Origin: Ectopseudomonas composti
GTDB taxonomy: Bacteria; Pseudomonadota; Gammaproteobacteria; Pseudomonadales; Pseudomonadaceae
Length of the DNA: 64,000 bases
Reading direction: 5' to 3'
Assembly: GCF_001567565.1 (NCBI RefSeq)
Contig: NZ_LSSW01000029.1
Location: 62,001 to 126,000 of the forward strand
In this document: positions 8,198 through 16,051 of the stretch, piece by piece
How positions within the stretch are numbered: position 1 is the stretch's first letter
Layout: each line of letters begins with the position of its first letter
Position numbers and translations under genes: made by a program
The notes under the pieces: generated by a model
What the model was told of the DNA's origin: nothing
Database searches by the model: none
The model's input: only the letters and a program-made list of their open reading frames with translations

Positions 8198-9202
8198 TCA
8201 AGGTGCGGGGCAATGGGCCTGACCGGACACACTGCGAAAGCGCGCCAGGGCGAGGATGTCTCGGGTGATGGGCATGCTCAGGCCCTGGTAGCCGGCCAGC
8301 TCGACCACCGCGTCGCCGATCGCGGCGATCTCCAGCGGCCGGCCCTGTTCGTAGTCCTGCAGCATCGAGGTGCGCACCGCGCCCATGCCGGCGCCCAACT
8401 CCATGAAGGTCTGCGGGTCGAAGGCGATGCGCGCGCCATAGGCCGCGGCGGTGAGCAGGGTTTCCTGGAGGATCTTGCCGGCCACCGTCTTCAGCTCGGC
8501 CTGGCCATAGAGCTGCTCCAGGGTCGCGCCGGTGACCACCGACAGCGGGTTGGAGCTGAGGTTGGCGATGATCTTGGTCCACAGCTGGTCGCGGATGCGC
8601 TCGGTGGCGCGGGCCTCGATGCCGGCGGCGGCGATCAGTACGCGCACCCGCTCCAGGCGTTCGCTCATCCGTCCGTCCGGCTCGCCGAAGATCATCAGGT
8701 GCGGGTTGTTCGAGCGCACCACGCCGGGGGCGCTGGTTTCGGCGGTGATGAACACCACGCAACCGAGCACGTGGCACAGGTCGAGGCTGGCGCTGAGCGC
8801 GCCGCCTGGGTCGACCGCCTCGACGCGGCGACCGGCGAAGCGCCCTTCGAGGCCGTGGAAATACCACCAGGGCACGCCATTGATCAACGGCACCACCACG
8901 GTCTCGGGGCCGATCAGCGGTTGCAGTTCGGGGAGCAGGCCGACCAGGGCGGGAGCCTTGGTGCAGATGAACAGCAGGTCCTGTTCGCCGAGTTCGCGGC
9001 AGTCATCGCTGGCGCTGACGGGCACGCGATGCTCGCCGTCCAGGTCGGTCAACTGGATGCCGTTTTCGCGCAGCGCGGTGAGCGTTCGACCGCGCGCCAG
9101 CAGGCTGACCGGCTGGCCGCTTGTGACCAGGCGTGCGGCGAGGGTACAGCCGATGGCGCCGGCACCGGCGATGCACACGCGTAGTGGCTTGGAGTCGGGC
9201 AT
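8198..9202 (-). CDS. ketopantoate reductase (PanE/ApbA)-like oxidoreductase
   Basis: This is a 334-residue NAD(P)-dependent protein of the 2-dehydropantoate 2-reductase family. The Rossmann motif CIAGAGAIGCTLAARL opens the protein, and the C-terminal helical domain contains DQLWTKIIANLSSNPLS with the family's conserved Lys and Asn region. The ATG at 9202 follows AAGGA; an upstream in-frame TTG is less likely. Its place between an ABC importer operon and an aldolase-like gene argues for a catabolic role rather than pantothenate synthesis. It probably oxidises or reduces a branched 2-oxo or 2-hydroxy acid. The actual substrate cannot be read from the sequence. Confidence 0.8.
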   Translation of the reverse strand: MPDSKPLRVCIAGAGAIGCTLAARLVTSGQPVSLLARGRTLTALRENGIQLTDLDGEHRVPVSASDDCRELGEQDLLFICTKAPALVGLLPELQPLIGPETVVVPLINGVPWWYFHGLEGRFAGRRVEAVDPGGALSASLDLCHVLGCVVFITAETSAPGVVRSNNPHLMIFGEPDGRMSERLERVRVLIAAAGIEARATERIRDQLWTKIIANLSSNPLSVVTGATLEQLYGQAELKTVAGKILQETLLTAAAYGARIAFDPQTFMELGAGMGAVRTSMLQDYEQGRPLEIAAIGDAVVELAGYQGLSMPITRDILALARFRSVSGQAHCPAP

Positions 9203-9229
9203 GGATGGGGTTCCTTGCAAGCTGACGAC

Positions 9230-9250
9230 GGCGCCCGCCAGGCGGGCGCC
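9230..9250 (-). other. GC hairpin between livF and the PanE-like gene
   Basis: GGCGCCCGCC at 9230-9239 is followed by its complement GGCGGGCGCC at 9241-9250, with a single base between the full arms. It lies just after the livF stop codon. It may stabilise the transporter part of the message or reduce read-through into the two enzyme genes. Confidence 0.45.
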
Positions 9251-9256
9251 GTGGGT

Positions 9257-10048
9257 TCAGGTGGCGAGCATTTCCTGATGCTTGCTGGCCAGGCCGAGGT
9301 AGGCCTCGATCACCCGTGGGTCATCGGCCAGCTGCGCGGCCGGGCCCTGCATGGCGATCTGTCCGGTTTCCAGCACGTAGGCGTAGTCCGCCACGCGCAG
9401 GGCGGCGCGGGCGTTCTGCTCCACCAGCAGGATCGACACGCCCTGCTGGCGCAGGGTGGTGATGATGCGGAAGATCTCGCGGGTGATCAGCGGCGCCAGG
9501 CCCAGGCTCGGCTCGTCGAGCATCAGCAGCTTGGGCTTGGCCATCAGCGCGCGACCGACGGCGAGCATCTGCCGTTCGCCACCGGAGAGGGTGGCGGCCA
9601 GTTGCTCGCGGCGCTCCCACAGGCGCGGGAACAGCTCATAGACTTCCTTGAGCGTCTGGCCGTGGTCACGGTGGCCGCTGCGGTGGCGCTGGAAGGAGCC
9701 GAGCAGCAGGTTGTCGGCCACCGTCATGCTGCTGAACAGCTCGCGCTTCTCCGGTACCAGGCCGAGGCCGCGGCCGACCATGACCTCGACCTCCGGCACG
9801 GCTTGCAGGCTGCCATCGAAGGCGACCCGGCCACGCGAGCCGAGCACGCCCATGATGGCCGAGAGCAGGGTGGTCTTGCCGGCGCCGTTGGGGCCGATCA
9901 CGGTGACGATCTGGCCCTGGCCGACGCGCAGGCTGGCGTTGGACAAGGCCTCGACCTTGCCGTAGGCGACGCACAGGTCGCTGACCTCCAGCACCGGGTT
10001 GCTCACCTGGTTCTGCGTGCGCTGCAGGTTGTGCATGGGCATGTTCAT
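9257..10048 (-). CDS. livF: branched-chain-type ABC transporter ATPase, LivF-like
   Basis: This is a 263-residue ABC ATPase of the LivF type. It shows Walker A GPNGAGKTT, the signature TLSGGERQML, Walker B LLMLDEPSLGLAP and the switch region ILLVEQNARAAL typical of LivF. The start ATG overlaps the stop of the upstream permease-ATPase fusion by one base (TGATG), so translation is coupled. It supplies ATP hydrolysis together with the ATPase domain of that fusion. The importer belongs to the HAAT family, which takes up branched amino acids but also aromatic acids and ureas. In this context an aromatic or auxin-like acid is a reasonable substrate, though that is inferred. Confidence 0.9.
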   Translation of the reverse strand: MNMPMHNLQRTQNQVSNPVLEVSDLCVAYGKVEALSNASLRVGQGQIVTVIGPNGAGKTTLLSAIMGVLGSRGRVAFDGSLQAVPEVEVMVGRGLGLVPEKRELFSSMTVADNLLLGSFQRHRSGHRDHGQTLKEVYELFPRLWERREQLAATLSGGERQMLAVGRALMAKPKLLMLDEPSLGLAPLITREIFRIITTLRQQGVSILLVEQNARAALRVADYAYVLETGQIAMQGPAAQLADDPRVIEAYLGLASKHQEMLAT

Positions 10049-11847
10049 CACTCCGCTCCTCCGAGATAGGCTTCCAGCACCGCCGGATCCTTCTGCACCT
10101 CGGCCGGCAGGCCGAAGGCGATGCGCTGGCCGAACTCCATCACCACCACGCGATCGACCAGGCCCATGACGAAGTCCATGTCGTGCTCGACCAGCAGGAT
10201 CGCCATGCCTTCGCTGCGCAGGCGGCTGAGCAACTGGCCGAGGGCTTCCTTCTCCTTGTGGCGCAGGCCGGCGGCCGGCTCGTCGAGCAGCAGCAGGCAG
10301 GGGTTGGCGCACAGCGCGCGGGCGATTTCGAGAATGCGTTGCTGGCCCAGCGCCAGGCTGCCGGCCTCCAGGTACAGGGCGTCACCGAGGCCGAGCCGTT
10401 CCAGCTGGCGCCGCGCCTCGCCGAGCAGGCGCGCCTCCTCGGCGCGATCCAGGCGCAGGGCAGCGGCGAGCACGCCCTTGCTGCCGCGCAGGTGGGCGCC
10501 GAGGGCGACGTTCTCCAGTACGCTCATCTCCGGCAGCAGCTTGACGTGCTGGAAGGTGCGGCTCATGCCCATGCGTGCGATGCGCCGTGAGGGGATGCCG
10601 TTGATGCGCTGGCCGCGGAACAGCACGTCGCCGGAGGTGGGGGTATCGACGCCGGAAAGCTGGTTGAACAGGGTGCTCTTGCCGGCGCCGTTGGGGCCGA
10701 TCAGGGCGAGGATCTCGCCAGCGTGCACCTCGAGGTTCATCGCGTCGTTGGCCACCAGGCCGCCGAAGCAACGGGTCACATCGCGCGCTTGCAGCAGTAC
10801 TTCGCCGGCGGCCGGCGCTTCACGCTGTGGCAGCGCGCTGGCCGCGTCAATGGGCAGTGTGGCGCGGCGCGGCTTCCAGCTGTCCGGCAGCAGACGGGTC
10901 AGCAGTGGCCACAGGCCGCCGGGCGCGCGCTGCATCAGCAGCACGATGGCGATGCCGAAGACGATCACCTCGTAGTTGCCGGTATTGCCCAGCAGTTGCG
11001 GCAGCAGATCCTGCAGCCACTGCTTGAGCATGGTCAGCACGCCGGCGCCGAGCAGGGCGCCCCAGACGCTGGCCACCCCACCGATCAGCGCCATGAACAG
11101 GTACTCGATGCCCATGTGCAGGCCGAACGGCGTCGGGTTCACGAAGCGCTGGGTATGTGCGTAGAGCCAACCGGAGAGGGCGGCGAACAGCGCCGAGATG
11201 AGGAAGATCACCATTTTGGCGCGGAAGGTGTTCACGCCCATCGACTCGGCCATCAGCTGGCCGCCCTTGAGCGCGCGGATGGCCCGGCCCTCACGCGAGT
11301 CGAGGAGGTTCTGGGTCAGCAGCATGGCGCACAGCAGAATGGCCCAGATCAGGTAATAGATCTTCTCGCCCTTGTCCAAGGCCCAGCCGAACAGGGAGAT
11401 GCTCGGCAGGCCGCTGACGCCGGTGTGGCCGCCGAGCGACTCCAGGGTGCCGAACAGGTAGTACAGCGACAGGCCCCAGGCGATGGTGCCCAGCGGCAGG
11501 TAATGGCCGGACAGCTTCAGCGTCAGCGCGCCGAGTACCAGCGCCACGAAGGCGGTCAGGGCCAGGCCGACCAGCAGGGTCAGCCAGGGCGAGGCGCTGG
11601 CCCAGGCCAGCCAGGTTGGCAGGTCCTGCACGGTGGTCAGGTAGGCACTGGTGTAGGCGCCGAGGCCGACGAAGGCGGCCTGGCCGAAGCTGGTCATGCC
11701 GCCGACGCCGGTGAGCAGCACCAGGCCGAGCACCACCAGGGTGTACAGGCCGATGTAGTTGAGCAGGGTGACGTAGTAGGGCGGCAGCACCGCTGGCGCC
11801 ACGGCCAGCACGGCGACCAGGGCGAGGATCAGGTAGCGCGGTTTCAT
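10048..11847 (-). CDS. LivM-LivG fusion: HAAT permease plus ATPase
   Basis: This 599-residue protein joins two transporter parts. Residues ~1-325 form a LivM-type permease with about eight to ten membrane helices and the GGMTSFGQAAFVGLGAY element. Residues ~350-599 form a LivG-type ATPase with Walker A GPNGAGKST, the RTFQHVKLLPEMSVLENV segment, the signature SLALGQQR and Walker B LLLLDEPAAGL. Fusions of this kind are known in the family but less common than separate genes. The start overlaps the livH stop by four bases (ATGA). It should pair with LivH in the membrane and with LivF on the cytoplasmic side. Confidence 0.92.
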   Translation of the reverse strand: MKPRYLILALVAVLAVAPAVLPPYYVTLLNYIGLYTLVVLGLVLLTGVGGMTSFGQAAFVGLGAYTSAYLTTVQDLPTWLAWASASPWLTLLVGLALTAFVALVLGALTLKLSGHYLPLGTIAWGLSLYYLFGTLESLGGHTGVSGLPSISLFGWALDKGEKIYYLIWAILLCAMLLTQNLLDSREGRAIRALKGGQLMAESMGVNTFRAKMVIFLISALFAALSGWLYAHTQRFVNPTPFGLHMGIEYLFMALIGGVASVWGALLGAGVLTMLKQWLQDLLPQLLGNTGNYEVIVFGIAIVLLMQRAPGGLWPLLTRLLPDSWKPRRATLPIDAASALPQREAPAAGEVLLQARDVTRCFGGLVANDAMNLEVHAGEILALIGPNGAGKSTLFNQLSGVDTPTSGDVLFRGQRINGIPSRRIARMGMSRTFQHVKLLPEMSVLENVALGAHLRGSKGVLAAALRLDRAEEARLLGEARRQLERLGLGDALYLEAGSLALGQQRILEIARALCANPCLLLLDEPAAGLRHKEKEALGQLLSRLRSEGMAILLVEHDMDFVMGLVDRVVVMEFGQRIAFGLPAEVQKDPAVLEAYLGGAE

Positions 11848-12881
11848 TCATCGTCCTCCACATGACGGCTGGTGAGGGAGCGCCAGAGCAGGAAGGGGAT
11901 GATCAGGGTGAAGACGATGATCTCCTTGTAGGTGCTGGCCCAGAACATCGAGAAGGCTTCGATCAGGCCCACGGCGAGCGCGCCCAGGGCCGCCACCGGG
12001 TAACTGACCAGGCCGCCGATGATGGCGCCGACGAAGCCCTTGAGGCTGATGACGAAGCCGGAGTCGAAGTACAGGGTGGTGATGGGCGCGATGAGAATGC
12101 CCGACAGCGCGCCGATGAACGTGGCCAGGGCGAAGGTGGCCTTGCCCGCCAGGGTCGGCGAGATGCCCATCAGGCGTGCACCCATGCGGTTCACCGCGGT
12201 GGCGCGCAGGGCCTTGCCGTACAGGCTGCGTTCGAAGAACAGGAACAGGCCGATGATCAGCGCCAGGGACACGGCGATGACCCACAGGGTCTGGCTGTTG
12301 AACGTCACCGGGCCGAGCGTCAGGCCGGCTTCGGAGAACGGCTCGGTCCGCGCGCCTTCGGGGCCGAACAGCAGCAGGGCGATGCCGACCATGGCCACGT
12401 GTACGGCGATGGAGACGATCAGCAGCACCAGGGCACTGGCCGAGGCCAGCGGCTGGAACACCAGGCGGTAGAGCTGCGGGCCGAGCGGCACCACCAGCGC
12501 CAGGGTGAGCAGGGCCTGCAATGCCATGGGCAGCTCTGCCAGCGGCAGATAGCGAATCAGGCCGAGCATGGCCAGGGCGTAGGCGAGCTTGAGCGCGATG
12601 CGTTTCGGGAAGTGCAAGTGATGACTGGTGCGAATGGCGTCATACAGATCCATGGCGCAGTCGGCCAGGGTCAGGGCCAGCAGCAGCCAGACCAGCGCGG
12701 TGGGGTGGCCGGCCTGGATGGCGGCCATGGTCAGCGCACCGTAGGTGACGAACTCACCCAGCGGGATCAGCAGGATGCGCGTCACGGTGAAGACCAGCAG
12801 GATCGACAACGCCAGCAGCGCATAGATGGCGCCGTTGGTGATGCCGTCCTGGCCGAGCAGCAGGGCAATCTGGAAATTCAT
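11844..12881 (-). CDS. livH: branched-chain-type ABC permease, LivH-like
   Basis: This 345-residue integral membrane protein is of the LivH type. The N-terminal segment GQDGITNGAIYALLALSILLVF is the hallmark entry helix of this permease family. The GALSGILIAPITTLYFDSGF and GFVGAIIGGLVSYPVAALGALAVGLIE segments are also typical. It is about 40-50 residues longer than a usual LivH, with an extra stretch at about residues 60-130 around CAMDLYDAIRTSHHLHFPKR. Only an extragenic palindrome separates it from livK. It forms the heterodimeric channel with the LivM part of the downstream fusion. Confidence 0.88.
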   Translation of the reverse strand: MNFQIALLLGQDGITNGAIYALLALSILLVFTVTRILLIPLGEFVTYGALTMAAIQAGHPTALVWLLLALTLADCAMDLYDAIRTSHHLHFPKRIALKLAYALAMLGLIRYLPLAELPMALQALLTLALVVPLGPQLYRLVFQPLASASALVLLIVSIAVHVAMVGIALLLFGPEGARTEPFSEAGLTLGPVTFNSQTLWVIAVSLALIIGLFLFFERSLYGKALRATAVNRMGARLMGISPTLAGKATFALATFIGALSGILIAPITTLYFDSGFVISLKGFVGAIIGGLVSYPVAALGALAVGLIEAFSMFWASTYKEIIVFTLIIPFLLWRSLTSRHVEDDE

Positions 12882-12929
12882 GTCGGAAACTCTTTTGCGG
12901 TATGGGCGTGCGGGTTGGTGCGGCCCGGG

Positions 12930-13016
12930 CGTAGGGTGGATGACGCTTTTCTCATCCCTCCTGCCGCTACCGGGCCAGGCTCCATCCGGTGGACAGAAAG
13001 CGCTGTCCACCCTGCG
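12930..13016. repeat. extragenic palindromic repeat between livK and livH
   Basis: The outer arms CGTAGGGTGGAT (12930-12941) and GTCCACCCTGCG (13005-13016) are nearly complementary. An inner perfect arm pair GGTGGACA/TGTCCACC lies at the right side. GTAGGGTGGAT-type palindromes are common between Pseudomonas genes. The location could set different mRNA levels for the binding protein and the membrane components. Confidence 0.6.
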
Positions 13017-13032
13017 GGGCTGGACTCCGCGA

Positions 13033-14184
13033 TCAGTCGCGCTTGAGCAGCGTCCAGGTGCCGTTCTTCACCTGGATCAGCTCGCGGCCGCGTTCGTCGA
13101 AGCCGCTGTGATCCTCGGGGCTCATGTTGTAGACGCCCTGGGTGGCGGCGAACTCGTGGGTCGCCTCCAGTGCGTCACGCAGTGCCGCGCGGAACTCGGG
13201 CGTGCCGGGCTCGGCCTTGGCGGCGGCCGCCGGAATCGCCTGTTGCAGCAGCAGCCCGGCGTCATAGGTATTGGCGCCGAAGGTGGCCGGCTTGCTGCCG
13301 TTGAGCTTCTCGTAGGCGGCCACGTATTCGCCGGCGATGGCCTTGGACGGATGGCTGTCGGGCATCTCATCGAGCACCAGCATCAGGCTGGCGGCGAGGA
13401 TGGTGCCTTCGACCTTCTTGCCGCCGAGGCGCAGGAAGTCCGGCAGGGCCGCGCCGTGGGTCTGGTACATCTGGCCACGGTAGCCCTGGTCGAACAGGGT
13501 GGTCTGCGGCAGTACCGCCGAGCTGCCCGGTGCCGCCACCAGCACGGCGTCGGGGCGCGAGGCGAGAATCTTCAGGCTCTGCCCGGTGACCGAGGTGTCC
13601 TGGCGCTGGAAGCGCTCGTTGGCCAGCACCTTGATGCCGTGTTCGGCCGCCAGGGCGCTCATCACCTTCGACCAGTTCTCGCCGTAGGGATCGGCGGTGC
13701 CGATCAGGCCCAGGGTCTTCACGCCACGGGCGTCCATGTCCTCGACCAGGGCCTTGGCGATCAGGTCGTCGTTCTGCGTGGTCTTGAACACCCACTTCTT
13801 CTGCTCGGTCATCGGCACCACCACGGCGGCGGTACCGACCGGCGCCAGCAGCGGCACGCCGGCCTCGGCGACGAACTGGATCACGCCCATGGCGTTGGGC
13901 GAACCGCTTGGGCCGATGATGGCGTCGACGTTTTCCTCGCTGATCAGCTTCTTCAGCGCCTTGACGGTGGCGGTGGGGTCGCTGCCGTCATCCAGGGCGA
14001 TGTACTTCACCTGTTGGTCGCCTGCCTGGGTGGGCAGTAGCGGTACGGAGTTCTTCTGCGGTAGCCCGACCAGTGCGATGGGGCCGGTAGAGGAGGTGAT
14101 GACACCGACCTTTACCTCGGCCTGTGCGAAGGACGCGCAGACCGCGCTGAGAAGGAGGGTGGACACAGCTCGTTTGAAGTGCAT
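13033..14184 (-). CDS. livK: branched-chain-type periplasmic binding protein, LivK-like
   Basis: This is a 383-residue periplasmic-binding-protein of the LivK/HAAT family (peripla_BP_6). A Sec signal peptide ends at FAQA, and the mature part begins EVKVGVITSSTGPIA as in this family. The motifs DAIIGPSGSPNAMGV and YGENWSKV fit the two-lobed fold. The ATG at 14184 follows CGGAG. It is the first gene of the minus-strand importer operon and faces away from the iac operon across a 731-base intergenic region. Members of this family bind amino acids, benzoates, phenylpropanoids or ureas. Uptake of IAA or a related acid is a context-based guess. Confidence 0.88.
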   Translation of the reverse strand: MHFKRAVSTLLLSAVCASFAQAEVKVGVITSSTGPIALVGLPQKNSVPLLPTQAGDQQVKYIALDDGSDPTATVKALKKLISEENVDAIIGPSGSPNAMGVIQFVAEAGVPLLAPVGTAAVVVPMTEQKKWVFKTTQNDDLIAKALVEDMDARGVKTLGLIGTADPYGENWSKVMSALAAEHGIKVLANERFQRQDTSVTGQSLKILASRPDAVLVAAPGSSAVLPQTTLFDQGYRGQMYQTHGAALPDFLRLGGKKVEGTILAASLMLVLDEMPDSHPSKAIAGEYVAAYEKLNGSKPATFGANTYDAGLLLQQAIPAAAAKAEPGTPEFRAALRDALEATHEFAATQGVYNMSPEDHSGFDERGRELIQVKNGTWTLLKRD

Positions 14185-14915
14185 GACGTACTCCGAGGGG
14201 TTGCAAGGCTATTGGAGAGACAGAGCCAGTCGGCGTGCGCATCGAGGCGCGATGCACGAATGGTGTGTCGTCTTCTTTTTGTTCTGGCGCCTTGTGGGCG
14301 CTGCCGGTGGTTGTCCCGTCCGACACGGGCTGAATTGCACCTCCCGTGCCAGAACGCCGTGCACCGCGCTGTTGCAAGACGGCCAGCCGCCGTGTTCGAG
14401 AGGGTTGCGAGTGGGCTGGCGAAGCGCTTGTCAGCCACGTTCGAGGAGGCGCCTGTTGATCGGCTCATGGCCGATGTCATCAGGGCTGACGGCACTTTTC
14501 GATTGCCTGAAATGGGTCGTTTCTTAGCGTTTTTTTATCTAAAAAATGATCATTTTCTGCTTTGAAAATGGCGTCATTTGAGGTGCATTTTTTGTGCGAT
14601 TATCGGCCGTTAAAGTGAGCTTGTCAGATGGCCTGAAAATGCGAGTGCGTGATGATAGTGTTTCTCATGTTAGCGGTAAGTGGTTGATTTTAATGGATTA
14701 AAGTGCTGATTTTGCGTGAATGTTACAGGGTTTTAGTGTTACCGAACTGCACGGGAATGGTGCTCGAGGTAGCGAAAATGCACCGAATCTACACACTCTT
14801 TTTTGGGTGATAATTCAATTGACAATTCACGTAATTCTTCCGATTCTGGATTTACGTGAATCGCGGCTCGTCCTGCGGTTCTGTCGATCAACCGGAACAG
14901 CAATGGGTGAAGCAG
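14185..14915. other. divergent intergenic region between livK and iacH
   Basis: This 731-base stretch has no convincing gene. Reading frames inside it lack family likeness and conserved composition. Bases 14520-14870 are clearly AT-richer than the surroundings. The region should hold the promoters of the importer operon (left) and the iac operon (right). The iacH-side promoter elements are listed separately. A further motif TTTGCGTGAAT lies at 14711-14721. Confidence 0.7.
14819..14861 (+). promoter_or_regulatory. iac operon promoter with inverted operator pair
   Basis: A consensus -35 box TTGACA lies at 14819-14824; the -10 box is weak (GATTCT at 14842-14847, 17-base spacing). TTCACGTAA at 14826-14834 and its exact reverse complement TTACGTGAA at 14852-14860 flank the -10 position. 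This is the layout expected for a repressor such as a MarR protein blocking RNA polymerase. IacR is the natural candidate. The assignment rests on sequence reading only. Confidence 0.5.
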
Positions 14916-16028
14916 ATGGCGATAGTGGTCGAGAAGCTGACGCTCGGTGAGCATGGCCCCCGTGTGATGGTGAAAGACACCATCGATGTGGCTGGCCATC
15001 CCACTCGTGCTTCCAGCCGCGCCCTTGAACATGCGCCGGACGCCGAGTGCCATGCCGAGGTGGTTGAGACGCTGCTGGCTGCCGGCTGTCAGCTGATTGG
15101 CAAGACCAGCCTGCATGAGCTGGCCTTCGGCACTACCGGGCTCAATGCCTGGACGGGCACGGCCGAGAACCCGCGCTACCCCGGACACATTCCCGGTGGT
15201 TCCTCCAGTGGTTCGGCCGCTGCCGTGGCTGCCGGTCTGTGCGACTTCTCCCTGGGCACCGATACCGGTGGTTCGGTGCGTATTCCCGCCGCTTGCTGCG
15301 GTGTGTTCGGCCTCAAGCCCACCTTCGGCCGCATCAGTCGCGCCGGGGTGATGCCGGCGCAGACATCGCTCGATTGCGTTGGACCCTTCGCGGCCAATAT
15401 CGAGATGCTGATCAGCGCGATGAAGGCCATCGATCCGACCTTCAAGGCGCTGCCGGACGTAACCGGCATCCGTATTGGCGTGGTTCCGGTGCAGGCTCAT
15501 GCCGAGGTGCAAGCTGCTCTCGATGCCGTGCTCGAGGCGGCGGATTTCGCACAGTGCGAGATGCCGCTGCCCGGCATGCAGGCGGCCTACGACGCTGGCC
15601 TGGCGGTGATCAACCGCGAGACCTGGAATGCCTGCGGGCACCTGGTGGAAACCGGCCTGGTCGGCGCCGATGTTGCCGGCCGGCTGCTGGCCGCACGCGA
15701 GACCCGCGACGACGCTCTGGCTGACGCCGAACGCTGCCGCGCCGCCTTCACCGCCGAGGTGGACGCCGCCCTGGCGCAGTGCCCGATTCTCGCTCTGCCG
15801 ACCATGCCGGATTACCCGGCGCGCGTCGCAGACGCTGCCGATACCCGCGCGGCCATCGGCATGACCGCTTTCGTACGCCCTTTCAACCTGACTGGCCACC
15901 CGGCATTGAGCATCCCTTTCGAGGGGGCCTCGAAATTGCCGGTAGGACTACAACTGATCGCCGCCAAGGGCGCTGACGAACTGCTTCTGGCAGTCGCCCG
16001 CGAGCTGCTGCGGCGCCTCGAACAATAA
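14916..16028 (+). CDS. iacH: amidase-signature hydrolase IacH
   Basis: This 370-residue amidase-signature enzyme has the expected Ser-cisSer-Lys triad elements: VMVKDTIDVAG (Lys), PGGSSSGSAAAVAAG (cis-Ser) and DTGGSVRIPAACCG (nucleophilic Ser). The ATG at 14916 follows GGTGAAG; an upstream in-frame ATG at 14856 would add 20 unlikely residues. It opens the operon, as iacH does in the described clusters. Its exact step in IAA breakdown is not settled in my knowledge. Hydrolysis of an IAA amide or of the lactam of an oxindole intermediate fits the chemistry. It ends 23 bases before iacA. Confidence 0.85.
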   Translation: MAIVVEKLTLGEHGPRVMVKDTIDVAGHPTRASSRALEHAPDAECHAEVVETLLAAGCQLIGKTSLHELAFGTTGLNAWTGTAENPRYPGHIPGGSSSGSAAAVAAGLCDFSLGTDTGGSVRIPAACCGVFGLKPTFGRISRAGVMPAQTSLDCVGPFAANIEMLISAMKAIDPTFKALPDVTGIRIGVVPVQAHAEVQAALDAVLEAADFAQCEMPLPGMQAAYDAGLAVINRETWNACGHLVETGLVGADVAGRLLAARETRDDALADAERCRAAFTAEVDAALAQCPILALPTMPDYPARVADAADTRAAIGMTAFVRPFNLTGHPALSIPFEGASKLPVGLQLIAAKGADELLLAVARELLRRLEQ

Positions 16029-16051
16029 CCGTGCCCATCCTGGAGAAGCCC

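Noticed and set aside
8184..8867. Long reading frame upstream of the aldolase gene on the same strand
   Set aside because: It overlaps the PanE-like gene in another frame and is rich in Arg/Gly/Pro without family likeness. The aldolase has its own ribosome-binding site.
8198..9202. Pantothenate biosynthesis role for the PanE-like gene
   Set aside because: It is linked to a transporter and an aldolase-like gene in a catabolic locus, with no panB or panC nearby. The family is broad.
10723..11865. 380-codon plus-strand frame opposite the transporter fusion
   Set aside because: Gln/His/Arg-rich antisense product typical of high-GC shadow frames. The minus-strand gene has complete ABC transporter motifs.
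14179..14565. 128-codon frame in the livK-iacH spacer
   Set aside because: Composition is unlike the neighbours, there is no recognisable domain, and the region reads as regulatory and AT-rich.
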